From positions 5,659,935 through 5,723,934 of the forward strand of contig OZ025264.1 of the NCBI GenBank assembly GCA_964019135.1: a stretch of DNA of 64,000 nt. Direction: 5' to 3'. Positions 22,166 to 33,457 of this stretch are shown here, one piece after another; the first letter of the stretch is position 1, and the number at the start of each line of letters is the position of its first letter. A program made the position numbers and the translations under genes. This DNA is from Arenicola marina (Eukaryota > Annelida > Polychaeta > Arenicolidae). The notes below the pieces were generated by a model. That model searched no databases. It was not told where the DNA came from and worked only from the letters and a program-made list of their open reading frames with translations.

Positions 22166-23046
22166 TACTCTCATCCGACTTTCCGCCCCTCCAATATATT
22201 ACAATATATTTATGATGAATTCAATTTTTTTTTCGTTTCTCTCGGGGCCCGGCCCAGCAATACAAATTTAAATTTTTACAAACAAACGTTACGAGATAAT
22301 AGTGAGGTAACAATCAAATCCTAGCTCGGTCCTCAATCAGCTCGGCGTCTGTGATTGTTTCATCTCCTTATGCCAACAGATTGATTAACACGCTTTAAAG
22401 TTACTCAGACTGCAATATTTTCCCTCAGACATGACATGATGTATTTCGGCTCCTAGTGTATAATAACGTGTTTTGTATTCAATAAATTAGAGGGCATACT
22501 GTTTAGCCACTTTTCTTCCTGTGAAAAACCTGTAATATTTGCATGGAAATGATGTGTTTTGATGCTGAGTGTATACCAACTCGTGTATAGTGTGCAAAAA
22601 ATAAGAGATCATAATGTTCAGGCATTTTTTTTATTTTTTTTGACAAATATTATGTGTGTGTTGCTTTCTTATTTACTACGTCATCCACATTCTGATATCG
22701 CTGAAGTTTTTTGCCTGTAACATCTAATAACACGTAGTGGCATTCACACAGTCAGACAATGTGTCCAGGAGTTTTCTTCAATACATTTTGAAAATCACAA
22801 TAAAAGTAGAAAATTGTGAGTGTGAGTTGCTTCAAACCATATGTACGCAAAGTTAGCATTAACCAGCAATCGTGTCTTGAAGAGTGCGCCTCATACTAAT
22901 AGTATTACATGGTGTGGCATTGTCCCCAGATGGCATTGCCTGAGTAGGAGGCTTCCATGATTGTATGTATTTAACCTTTTAGTTCAGTTCGCGAGGTCCG
23001 TGCTGAGTATGTTTGCAGCATTGTAGCTGTATAACTGTAACTGCAT
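22166..23046. other. AT-rich noncoding, presumed intron or upstream flank
   Basis: No repeats or genes are seen. The right end (22985-23046) has weak similarity to the 50 bp repeat that follows. Confidence 0.4.
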
Positions 23047-23250
23047 GCCTTATATAACTGTACATGTTGTTGTACCCTAAGTTCGTGAGAAGCGAGCCTT
23101 ATGTAACTCTACATTTTGTCCGATCCTTCCAGCTTCTAATGAGCGTGCCTGATGTCACTACATTTTTTCCTACCCTTCCAGTTTCTGTGGAGCATGCCTA
23201 ATATAACTGTACATTTTGTTCTACCCTTGCAGTTCCTGAGGAGTATGCCT
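23047..23250 (+). repeat. About 50 bp tandem repeat carrying splice acceptors
   Basis: Four units have boundaries at GCCT: 23047, 23096, 23147, 23196 and 23247 (spacings 49, 51, 49, 51). Each reads 'gcctnatataactgtacatttt', then a pyrimidine stretch, usually AG, then 'ttc.tgaggag', then the next (a)tgcct. Units 2-4 have pyrimidine tract plus CAG at 23131-23132, 23180-23181 and 23231-23232. The last supplies the likely acceptor and start codon of the exon at 23233. Confidence 0.8.
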
Positions 23251-23676
23251 AGCCTACAGCGGCGCTTCGCCGTGGTCGTCCTGTCCTCGCTGCTGGTCTT
23301 CCTGCTCTACATGTTACTGACGACGTCCAGCCGTCTGGATCACAGCCAGGGGGACCGCCTGCCCCGTACCCGTCCGGAGTGGAGCAGCCAGGCGGCCCGG
23401 GACGGCTCGGCCGGCCGGCCGCCCACCGAGCACCCCCCGGGGACGCTCGCCGGCGAGGTTAAGGGCGGTCGCGATGCTGGTCCAATCGCCGGTAGGATTA
23501 CCACGAAGCCTGTCGCCCCCGGGGACGGGGTTGAGGCCCCGCCGGGCAAAATGGGGGCCGTGGATACCCCACCAGCGCGTGACGCCAACGCCAACGTGGA
23601 GGCCCCACAGGACGGCGGTCGGCCTCCCCCTATGTTACCAAGGGAACCCGACGAGAGCGATAATACAGGAGACAAG
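23245..23676 (+). CDS. First coding exon of a putative type II Golgi-type membrane protein
   Basis: The exon starts after CTACCCTTGCAG (acceptor AG at 23231-23232). ATG 23245 opens 144 codons that end in phase 0 at GACAAG followed by GTCGGT; past that point the frame stops after five codons. Residues 1-7 (MPSLQRR) are a short basic cytosolic tail. Residues 8-27 (FAVVVLSSLLVFLLYMLL) form one membrane span without a signal-peptide cleavage look. Residues 28-144 are Pro/Gly/Asp/Arg-rich and of low order, like the stem of a Golgi glycosyltransferase or sulfotransferase. No catalytic domain is in view, so the family is unknown. The exon is GC-rich compared with its AT-rich flank. An in-frame upstream ATG at 23194 could add 17 residues if the acceptor at 23180-23181 is used. 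Confidence 0.55.
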
Positions 23677-25002
23677 GTCGGTGGCCCGCTTTGATCTATT
23701 ATGTATAAGTGTCTGATTGCGGTGCGGATGCTCGCTGATTCCCGTTCTCTCATTCCGGTGTTTCGTTATCTCGTTCGTCTTTCAGACTGGATATGTCACT
23801 TGAGAAGGTCAGAGGTCTCAGATATTTGTCGTCTTTTGTTCTATGTGTTTGAAATCTGAACATTTCATCAGCTTCAACTGGATAATATTACATCTTTTGT
23901 GACGTTCGTCGTTGCAAACCACCCGCACCCCGCTGATTTGCGTATTAACCGGATTCCGCTTTTGGCTCCTCCGACTTTTCATTTTGCACCCTCGTGATTT
24001 TGTTTTCCGCTCCCCTTAATGGAAACAAACTGGTCCGGTTTGTCCCTTTGTGGTGATGTCTGGCTGTAGCGGGCGTTGTAGGCATTGCCGGTCCCAATTG
24101 ACATGTCTGGGGGGCATCTGTCGTTCATTATTAATGACCCGCTTATTGACAACGGCGTTCTACCCCCCTCCCCCCCCCCCGCCCTCACCACCCACCCTCC
24201 CTCGTGGAGCCCCCTATAGAATAGAGAGAGAGAGAGACGAACCCTGTGTGAAGTGAAGCCAGAATCTTCCCATTTCCACATTATCAATTACCTCTTTGAA
24301 AATAGTAGGGTTTTTTTTTCTCCGCCCCCCCCCCCCCATCCCGTCCAATTTCCTCGATACAGACGCCGGGCAAAACGGCACGTGTGATCCATTGTCCGAT
24401 AAACCGGAAGTAATTCACCGTGACAATGGGGACGCGGAAGGATGCGTTTCAAACAGCTGCCGCTAACGGCGAGTGGCGAGGGGTCCTCCAGCTAAACACC
24501 GAAAAGGCGCAAACGGAAAAGAAAAACCGAAACGCCGAAAAACAATCCCGAGTTCCTTTCCATCCGAGGCTTTTCTTGAATTACGGACAATGTCTCTTTC
24601 GCGCCTCAACGAGTCTGCTAATTCCCTCTTCACGGGATCCTACAGTATGAAGACTATTTTGAGAGTTTCGCCCTGGGGCTTGGCCACCTGTTTTTTTGTG
24701 TCTTGCACTAGGGCGCCGCAGCGGCTAAAATATGCAATCAGCATGGGCGGAGCTATTAGCGGCCTTCTTCCTCAGCCACCGCGTCTCTTTTTGGGTTTGA
24801 ATGGCATTGGCTGGCACTCGGGGGGGCGGTTAGGGGGGAGGGGGGGGGGGTGGGGAGGAAGTGCACGATGCGGCGGAATCTCCATTAACGTCCGTTCGTC
24901 CGTGCGCATGCGCATTCTTGACTGGTTCGTAGAGCGGGTAACCCCAGCCCCAAGATATCCGCAATCACGTGATTCACATGATCTGATGCGTCACGTCATT
25001 AG
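23677..25002. other. Presumed intron; C/G tracts
   Basis: C tracts lie near 24170 and 24328, and a G-rich patch at 24822-24860. A long frame from 24473 continues into the 42 bp array and has no recognisable content. Confidence 0.35.
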
Positions 25003-25420
25003 GTGCAAGCAACTGGACATGGCATGGACCAGGCTCAGTGACAGGTGCCAGCAGCTGGACATGGCATGGACCAGGCTCAGTGACAGGTGCCAGCAGCTGG
25101 ACATGGCATGGACCAGGCTCAGTGACAGGTGCAAGCAACTGGACATGGCATGGACCAGGCTCAGTGACAGGTGCCAGCAGCTGGACATGGCATGGACCAG
25201 GCTCAGTGACAGGTGCAAGCAACTGGACATGGCATGGACCAGGCTCAGTGACAGGTGCCAGCAGCTGGACATGGCATGGACCAGGCTCAGTGACAGGTGC
25301 AAGCAACTGGACATGGCATGGACCAGGCTCAGTGACAGGTGCCAGCAGCTGGACATGGCATGGACCAGGCTCAGTGACAGGTGCCAGCAGCTGGACATGG
25401 CATGGACCAGGCTCAGGGAT
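25003..25420. repeat. 42 bp minisatellite, 10 copies
   Basis: The unit is GCTCAGTGACAGGTGCCAGC plus AGCTGGACATGGCATGGACCAG read in two parts; the period is 42 bp. Two variants (GTGCAAGCAACTGG and GTGCCAGCAGCTGG) run in the order a-b-b-a-b-a-b-a-b-b, a partial 84 bp higher-order repeat. Because 42 is a multiple of three, several frames stay open on both strands. It lies in the presumed intron after the 23233 exon. Confidence 0.95.
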
Positions 25421-26206
25421 ACGCTTATTATTCTGTAACGTTACTCATGCGGTCATGTTGGGCTCTGATGTACTGTGTCAACCTTTTAAATGGAAATGAT
25501 ATATGTTGGTCGTTGTTGCATAAATACTTTTATTTAACGTTCAATCAATAAAAATGCACGTTGTAAGGGCGGTTTGTGTGCCAGAATGGTGTGGGAAAGT
25601 TTTTTTTTTCTTAATATGGCGTATTTTCCCTAATAATAAAGACGTTAACTAAAACATTTGCTTAAGAGCCGGTAAATATCAGACGAGATATATCCAGTAC
25701 GTTTTTAAATTTTCTTTATATTTTATGCCTGTTCGACCTCTTGTTCTGAGAAACACTTCGCTCATCATAAATATTCCTAAATATTATCTTTTATCTCTGA
25801 GTCGAGTGTCGCCATATATATACAAACCTGGCTATAAACACATGTTCCTTTATTACTATGGCAACTCTAGGCAAACGTCATGCCTCATGCTCTCGTTGTA
25901 AGCATGGTAGAATAATAATATTTAAAAAACGTTCGTCGGTTGGCGTTATCCTCGTCATATTAGGAAAACATTGCATTAATTTTGCGTTAACTAAGTTTTT
26001 ATCCATGGGGAGTCTAGACTCGCCATACGACAGCAGCGACAACATGTTAACCGAGGTTACTGTTTGGTCCCCGATCGATGGTCATTATGGCGGAGGTGAT
26101 ACCCCGCCACCATTGAATTATTGAGTCCCTTGTTTCCTCGGAGATATATACATAATGCATTATTATTGCATCATGATGTTTACGCCCTGTTTTTTCTTGC
26201 GTGCAG
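25421..26206. other. Noncoding, AT-rich, presumed intron
   Basis: Nothing recognised. The right end carries a pyrimidine tract leading to the acceptor at 26205-26206. Confidence 0.35.
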
Positions 26207-26269
26207 GATACAAAGCCAGTCCCTGTAGTTAATATTCGACCTTGTCGGCATCTGACTGGTGATGTTGCG
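26207..26269 (+). CDS. Candidate 63-nt exon, phase 0/0
   Basis: The acceptor is strong: TTTTTTCTTGCGTGCAG ends at 26206. The 21 codons begin DTKPVPVVNIRP and end HLTGDVA, and GTAATT follows directly at 26270. Phase 0 at both ends matches the phase 0 donor of the 23233-23676 exon, so the join keeps frame and would extend the stem. The exon is short, the donor only moderate, and no homologue is recognised, so chance remains a real option. Confidence 0.25.
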
Positions 26270-26589
26270 GTAATTAACTGTTGCTTGCTAGCTGCGGCCC
26301 ACAGCTCTGAATGCTTCCATCAGTTACCGCAGCCGATCTGATGAATGCAGGACCATACGTTCCTTTGGTCCATTTTCACCATGCGTGGCTTGCGGCCTCA
26401 ATCCATTGATATATATATCTCTGAGGTTCGTTTGCCCGGGGTTTATGACGTTGGCCCGGCGCGCTTATTCTATGCGTCCTTAACCGTCTCCATTTCGGCG
26501 TCCCGTTGTTGGTCACGTGATGACGAGATTTGCGTGACTTTGCCACAGTGATTACCAGCGTTTCCATTTGCCATTCAATTCTGGGATCT

Positions 26590-26640
26590 AGCTCTGTGGC
26601 TCAGTCGGTAGCGCATTGGGATTGCAGCAAGTGTATGCGG
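26590..26640 (+). repeat. tRNA-like half (SINE head fragment)
   Basis: TAGCTCTGTGGCTCAGTCGG leads into GTAGCGCATTGGG, a good A-box region (26597-26608). The following sequence does not complete a tRNA cloverleaf. It is probably the head of a truncated SINE of another family. Confidence 0.35.
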
Positions 26641-27593
26641 ATAGAATGACCGGTGCCTGTTTGTTGGCCTGGTTTGGAAAATGAAATAAAATGCTTCAGG
26701 CCATTTCTTGTGGACATGAAGGCTATATTATTCCAGGTCTGCTTTGGAATATTAAATCGAACCCGGTTCTTATTTTTGGTGCGGTTGCGTCTATAAAGGT
26801 CTATTATGTGGCTCGTATTTGAGACACAATTATCAATATAATAGTGTAACATTAAGGTAGTGTTAAGGTTTCCTCTCAGTTACAACTTGTGCATACACAT
26901 CTATTTCACTGAACACTGAATGTTTTGATCGAATTAAATGAGCTGTTGACAAGTTACACAACGAACAGTAACATGAGACCTGTTATTTTTCGTTCGTTCT
27001 GGGAGGCAAAAAACTCTGATTAAATATGCCGCTCTCGTATCCCGAGACTTCGGCGAGATGTTGGCGAACCCTCCTCTGGGAACCCACGTGACCCTGTCAT
27101 GTGGTCGGCGAACGTCTGGACGTCTTGGAGTGGATGCTGAGTGGGAGGGGGGAGGTTGAGGCCGAGCCGAGGTGGGGGGGGGAGGGGTAACCACGTGACT
27201 CATGTCGATATCCGTTGCCTCCCATTCTTATCGATCTGAGACCTCGCTATGTGTAATGTGATATCATACAGACATTTAGTGACTGCTTCATGCCTGCTCC
27301 CCCCCCCCCCACCCCACCCTCCTCTATCACCCCGCTCCTCCTCCCCTTCCCAACCCCTCCCCGAGATCTCTCGCCCACCCCAAGGGGATTCCTCGGCCCT
27401 TGCTAAACTTGTGTGTGCTCACATGTGGCATAAAACTTGTATGCCTATATCCATCCATCATGAAGATCTCCCTTGTCCCTCGACCCGCGTGGTATTCTGC
27501 GAAAATGTGTTTTGTTAATTGTCCAGACAAGTTGGTTCTGCTGACATTGACTGACTGTCCCCTTGGTATCGATAACGGCATCTGAGAGGGTGA

Positions 27594-27596
<3 letters not shown>
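26641..27596. other. Noncoding; possible SINE-2 3' fragment
   Basis: 27380-27440 reads 'ggggattcctcggccc', 'gtgtgtgctcacatgtggc' and 'ataaaac', in the same order as the SINE-2 3' half (33.0 kb copy, complement). This is weak. C-rich blocks lie at 27300-27365. Otherwise nothing is seen. Confidence 0.3.
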
Positions 27597-27639
<43 letters not shown>

Positions 27640-27724
27640 ACCCTCTATACCCTATATATATATATATATATCACCCTCTATACTCATATATATATATATA
27701 TGTATATATAAATACATACATACA
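27597..27724. repeat. (TA)n microsatellite with an internal duplication
   Basis: Three TA/TATATA runs are separated by TCACCCTCTATAC(C)C, so the array itself has been duplicated in blocks of about 45 bp. Confidence 0.9.
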
Positions 27725-28458
27725 TATGTAGATGTATATATGCAAATGTCTTGGCATCCGGCGGTCTTCGGGAAACTTTTTTTTGTGGCATATTGTATTT
27801 GTTATATCATGTCTTATTTGTTGAGTAAAACTATTCCGTGATATTGATTTCCCATGGGCTCTATCTGTGTGAAGCATGAGGCGGGGACGTATGTCTCTGC
27901 CAGGATATTTATTAAATCACTGTATATATTCGAGTGGACGGCTCGAGACAGGAAACCGTTGGCATGTTCTTCTAACAACAACAACCCCTCCCCCCCTCTC
28001 TCTCTCCTCCGCCCCCTATCCTATCCCCTTTCCCTCTCCCCCCTTCTCCCTCCTCCTCTCTATCATCTATTTCTCCCTTCTCTCATTTGTCTTCTTCCCC
28101 TTGCCTTCCACATCTTTGCCCCCCCCCTTCCCCCCAGCTCTGCCCTCTTGCTCCGTATCTTCCTCCTTCCCCTCCCCTTCCCTATTTCTGCCCCCGTCCC
28201 CCAAAGGAAGCAGTGTGGGTATCAATAGTATGGCCACGTCATTCTAACATGGGTTTTCAGTGATAGACGAGGACTATATGTAGACACGGCTCGCCATATG
28301 ACGTAAATCAAGCCGGGGTAAAATCCCATTGTTCACGCTACGATAGGTGGACCGGACTTCAAGGCATACTGCAGACCAGTGAAATTGCCGGTGGGAGTGA
28401 ATTTTGAGGCTTCGGCCTTAAAACACCGAAATAACGTTAAAAAACGGCGGGATTTTGG

Positions 28459-28462
<4 letters not shown>
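27725..28462. other. Noncoding; pyrimidine-rich block
   Basis: 27985-28205 is almost pure C/T on the + strand. Open frames in it are composition artefacts. Confidence 0.4.
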
Positions 28463-28493
<31 letters not shown>

Positions 28494-28498
28494 TTTGG
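28463..28498. repeat. (TTTA)n microsatellite
   Basis: About nine TTTA/TTAT copies. Confidence 0.95.
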
Positions 28499-28575
28499 GG
28501 ATTGTTGGGCCTGGTTCAGCCCATGTGTGCCGACATGTGGCCTAACACACAGTCACCCGGCCATCTTTACATTGC
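28499..28575 (+). mobile_element. SINE-2 3' fragment
   Basis: 'ggggattgttgggcctggtt' then 'cagcccatgtgtgc', 'acatgtggcctaacacac' follows the SINE-2 order 'gggaggttccttggccc', 'tagcctgtatgtgc', 'aaaagtggcctaaaacac'. No head or duplication is seen. Confidence 0.45.
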
Positions 28576-29266
28576 CACCCCACAAGACCTGTTTGACGAC
28601 TAGTGATTATAACAGTTTAGGGCAAGGCACGGGCGGGATATAAAATGTTTGTGTTTTAGGCCGCTTATGGTGTATCATACAGTTTCTGTATAAGGGATAT
28701 AGCTAATTAACAATTAGCTCGAACAATCATAATGTTACGTCTGGGATTCCATAATTTTGAAGCTATGTACATTAACTATTTTCATAACATAAGAAAACTT
28801 AAGGAAGCTGAAAACTATAATTTCTTACATTCAAAACTAAACAACAATATGTAGGGGCACAAACAGTTCAACTTTGTGCAGAAAAAAATATATGACCTAT
28901 GACTTAGCCACGGTTTTACGATTTATGACACAATTTTGCAACCATCGCAAAAGAAAATGTCATCAAATTGTATCCCACCAAGGAAACTGAATTTTCAAGT
29001 GCCTGACAGGGAAAAGACTCGAAAACACCCCTGACCTAAACTCGGCGATTTCTGTAACCCTAGGCGTTTGATGATGTTCCGATTGTGTTAGTGTTCTAAG
29101 GTAGAACTAATTTAATAACAAACAATATTATAAAACTGTGTAATATTATTGATTTCCATTATGCTATTTTATGCTTTCCTATAATATCAACCGAATGAAT
29201 AAGATGTATTATTATAAATATGCATAATATTAGATATATCCATAAACTCCCAGACTGTTGAAGAAC

Positions 29267-29268
<2 letters not shown>
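28576..29268. other. AT-rich noncoding
   Basis: Nothing recognised. Confidence 0.35.

Positions 29269-29309
<41 letters not shown>
29269..29309. repeat. (TA)n microsatellite
   Basis: About 20 uninterrupted TA copies. Confidence 0.95.
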
Positions 29310-32300
29310 TGAGCTCAAAAATGAAAAATAAACTGAACATATTCCAATGAGGGGCCCCTTTATAATTCTTCGCCATACTTTTAACATGTGTTTCAATGAG
29401 ATTGTGAAATAGAAATAAGCATGATCTTTTTTGTACATTATTCTGTTTATACAAAAAATTGCGGACCACTAGTTGTCCTGACGATTTGTTTATGCGGCCT
29501 TACACGCGACGTGACAACCTCATCGCAGCTATTCGATATTTACCCCGATGACGAGACAGGAAACACGGCACAGTTGTTTGTACGGTCGCTGGGGGGGGAA
29601 TAAAGATTTACTCCGGCTGGGCGATGGGGTTCTATAACCATCTATTACGTCGCCAAGTCCGATTCCCCTCTGAAACGTCAAAAAACACATTAAAAACTCA
29701 CCCTTGACCGTAGTTTGCTGCTTATCATATATTTATATAGATATATAATAAAGACCTGGAGAAAAAAAAACACTGCGACCAACCCCGGCAATTTTCTTTT
29801 CTTTATGGCACGTTGTAAAGGTATCCAGCCTTGTGACGCCGCGGTAATTATGGTATCCATTTTATGGACCAACTACGGTGTCTGTATGGGTGATGTACGG
29901 GCGGTACAGGTAGTCGATGCCTGTTCATTGCCGCCCCCCCCCCACCCCAACTCCCCCCGCTGCTCAGCCGTCAGCTGATAACAAGTGACTTATGTTCGCT
30001 GAACATTGCGAGGTTGGTTTTTGTTGGTGGCCAGTTATCAGTAGCGCTAACCCGGGTCCCGCCCCGGTTCCATTTTCACCACTTCGGTGGGGCTGACCTG
30101 TCGGTGGGGATAACCCACTGGCGCGATTGAAGTGAAGCTCCCCCTGCCTAGACCCCCACACTCTGTTCCCAGCGCAAGCCTGACCCGTTTGTTAAAGCCT
30201 ACGGCGGTCTCAACACGGAGCTACAAATATATACGTCTAAGCGGCCGTTTCGACCCACTTGTCTCGACTGGATTAGCCGGTCCCGCCAAGCTACGCAGCC
30301 TTATCCATCCTAGACTTTGTCTCACGCCATTTGGTAGGATTTGGTTTACGATTAGTTTTTTTACCGGTCTTTAAACAACGATTTGTTTATAAACCATAGC
30401 GAGCGGGCCATTGTAAATCAGCATTGTACTTCGAGGCTATCCTATGGAAAGTGAATGTTTTATTGTCACTTTGGCTATCTGTGGATGGTCACGTCGGCAA
30501 GCATGACTAGAAGAATGCCGGCTGCGACTGAATGCCGTGAAAGATCCATTTTCCATGTTGAAGCCTCCGAAATAAATTATTGTAGCATATGGTAGACGTG
30601 AATGAAAACGTGAGCCATGCTAAAAACTGGTTTACATCAACATGGAAGACTGACCGGTCTTTACGGATATGAAACCATATAAAGACATATGCCATCTATT
30701 GTCGTTGACTGCAAAAACAAAGCGATTCAAAGGCGATGACCAATCTCCTGTCACTGACAAACTTGGCCTGCCCCTATCTCGTCCTATGGGTTATCGGTCG
30801 TTACGTAATTCATAAGTGAGAGTGCGTCATAGGGCTGGAATCTGACGTCATATTGCTCATGAATTTGCAGTTCAGACGATAATGCTCGAATATATAATAG
30901 CGTCCAGAATGGAAGGAAATTCTAACCTCCTTCTATGTATTCTCCTTTCATTTTGCCTGAATAAATAAAGGAGGTAATTCTTTGTGTTCCATGAATCATA
31001 TGTATCCTATGTAGGGCTAATACTGGTCTAACATTTCTGTGCTAGTCGTTCTATCCATCACATCATTACGAATGCGTAAGAAAGTTACATAATGATCTAT
31101 ATGGCTAACTGTACCAAGGGATCACATACACCACCTACCTGTTGTATTTACCTTAAATGTTATAGCATTAACCTAGAAAATGTGTGATATAATTATATTT
31201 TAAATGACCCATGTGCCAGCGTGTGTCTTTCGCGTTTTTCTGGGTGCGCTGAAGACGGAATGGTAGTTAATTACCGGTATGACCTTGAACAGGGAGACGA
31301 AATGGACGACGCTGTGGAATTGAGGTAACATTTGGGCAATATTTCACGTTTTCATGCGTTTAGCGCGCCGATGATCAAGGCCAAGCCACAATCTCTGCTG
31401 GTGAATCCTGTGATATGGTCTCCACTTCCGCTCTTCCACTTACTGGACCCCCCCCCCACTCCGCCATGGTACGGATTTATGTTTCATCACCATCTAGTCG
31501 GCTATAGTTCACAACCTCAGTTGAGCGACATGTACATCCCGTCGGGCTATGCGGCAGTTGTCGCCAGTATATCGCTTTTACACACGTTTTCTGATCGGCA
31601 TTTGTTCGATGAAATTTTACTTCTTACATTTCTTGATCTGCTCCGATACGACATAAACCTCGACGAGTCAGTTTGCCCCTTAATCTGCGTCGGCTGTGGA
31701 GGCTACGGCCACGCTGGCGCTGCCCTAATATATATATATATAGCGAGGCGCGCCTATAAATCTCGGTCTCTTATGTCCCGGCATGCCTTCTTAGTAAAGC
31801 AAAGTGACACTTCCCTGCCTTGGCAATTAGAGGCAGGTAAATGGTCCGCCCCCCACCCCCTCTCCCTCCTCGAGGAAAGGAAATCACCGGGCGGCGGAGA
31901 GCATAGATCGCCACAACCGGACAGCTTGGCGGAAGCACTTCGCCGCCCCCGTCCCTTCCTCCCCCTCTTCCTCTCCTTTCTCCCCCTCTTCCTCTCCTTC
32001 CTCCCCTTTCCCCTCCCAATGTCCCGTGGATGAAGTCGTTTGGAAGCGATTAGAAGAGGCCGCCTGAGCCATGGGCGAGCAAGGAGCGGTCCATATGGCC
32101 GCGAGCCCGCAAACACGGATGGGGGGGCGCCAGGCGTCCTGTCGCAGTCTTTGACGCCCCACTTAAAGCGGTCATAACCGCGGGAAACCCTTTCAAATTG
32201 CTGACTGGGGCCTTTTAGAAGACGCCAGTTCCGACCGCCCCTCAATGCATCACAGAGTAAGCGAATGGCGACTATAAAAGGCGCTGAAAGCGACCGGCCT

Positions 32301-32944
32301 TGTAGGCGATGCGCCCGGTGCTTAGGGCTTAATGGGGCTAGTCACTCATTCTTGTTGAAGTTGGCCCTTAGGGGGCGCTGAGGATGGGCGGGGGCTCTCA
32401 TAAATGATTTCGCTCCATGCCGTAGTGGTTTTTTCTTTCCCATCGGTGCTTCTGCCCAGTTGAGAAAGATAATTTGTCGTCGTGGTCGTATTTTCTTCTT
32501 CTCATCTCGCGGCGGAAAACTGTGCTTTCGAAATATTCAAATTCAATTTCGTAAAAAAAAAAAATTGTTGGGGATCTGTTAATTTGAGTGGCTGTTATGG
32601 CTTTTCCGTTTTGGGCTTCTTGAAAGTAAAGTTGTTCAGATTATTGGGGAATATTACCGATAAAGCTTTTGTTATTGGAAAAAAGAGTAAAGAGACGCGA
32701 GCAATATAGTAGGATACAATGCCATTACGTAAACGCGTATAAAGTGTCTTCGGCATTGTTGTTACACCCCGACCGGTGTGGATGACTACTGACGCCGTGA
32801 TTCCTTTGAGCCTTACACTGATAGATCGTGGTTTGGGTGGGTATCCCTTTTGTTGTCTTTATCCATAACTCCAGAACAACAATCCTACTTCTTTCCCGAT
32901 TTGCTCAGCTGCCTATTTGTCTCACTTATCTAGGCAGTGTGTCT
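29310..32944. other. Noncoding or unresolved; two weak points noted
   Basis: A tiny exon-like segment lies at 29529-29579 (see findings). 30490-30700 resembles 12700-12960. An open frame from 31332 to 32033 begins at a non-ATG codon, crosses a TA repeat and ends in C/T-rich repeats, so it is not called. GC content rises at 31840-32400. No gene is recognised. Confidence 0.35.
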
Positions 32945-32957
32945 TTGTTCTGTTGGA

Positions 32958-33148
32958 ATGGAATGGAATGTTGGTGTTTTAGGCCACTTTTGTGCACATA
33001 CAGGCTAAATTGGGCCAAGGAACCTCCCGAGACGATGAAGGATGAAGGAATGAAACATGCCCCAGATTAGGTGCCCGAGCCCGGATTCGAACCCAGGACC
33101 TATTGATCTGCGGTCTAGTGCGCTAACCACTACACCAGGGAGGCCCCC
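32958..33148 (-). mobile_element. SINE-2, full length, perfect 13 bp target-site duplication
   Basis: The minus strand reads a tRNA-like head: A box TGGTGTAGTGGTTAGCGC, B box GGTTCGAATCC with normal tRNA spacing. The body carries 'cacctaatctggggcatg', 'gggaggttccttggccca' and 'aagtggcctaaaacacc', then a short ATTCC repeat tail. TTGTTCTGTTGGA occurs at 32945-32957 and 33149-33161, which fixes the ends. It is about 191 bp long. The diverged copy at 6445-6625 shows the family has been active over a long time. Confidence 0.93.
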
Positions 33149-33215
33149 TTGTTCTGTTGGAGATGACCCTGTGCCATTCGGCATTCCTTCCTTGAAAAGA
33201 AACATTATCAAGTGT

Positions 33216-33457
33216 TATAGAATAGAATATATTACTAAAATAGAATATATTACCAGCATATAATATATAACTAGAATAGAATATATTACCAGAATAGAAT
33301 ATATTACCAGAATAGAATAGGATGTATTACTAGAATATAATATATTACCAGAATATAATATATTACTAGAATATAATATATTACTAGAATATAATATATT
33401 ACTAGAATATAATATATTATTAGAATAGAATATGTTACTAGAATAGAATATATTACT
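33216..33457. repeat. 18 bp AT-rich minisatellite
   Basis: The unit is TAGAATATAATATATTAC (33365, 33383, 33401 spaced 18 bp), with TAGAATAGAATATATTAC variants at both sides, in about 13 copies. Confidence 0.92.

Noticed and set aside
20040-22324. Open frames of 743, 601, 503 and 458 codons on both strands
   Set aside because: All come from the 25 bp C-rich array. Many frames are open at once and the peptides are simple PTPLPLPC or GVESGQGSG strings.
24473-25438. 321-codon frame
   Set aside because: The left part has no recognisable content or conserved look, and the right part is the 42 bp array.
26581-26660. A functional tRNA gene
   Set aside because: Only the 5' half resembles a tRNA; there is no T arm or acceptor pairing.
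31332-32033. 233-codon frame, longest outside arrays apart from LINE-B and the 301-codon frame below
   Set aside because: Starts at a non-ATG codon, crosses TA and C/T-rich simple sequence, and has no domain or splice support.
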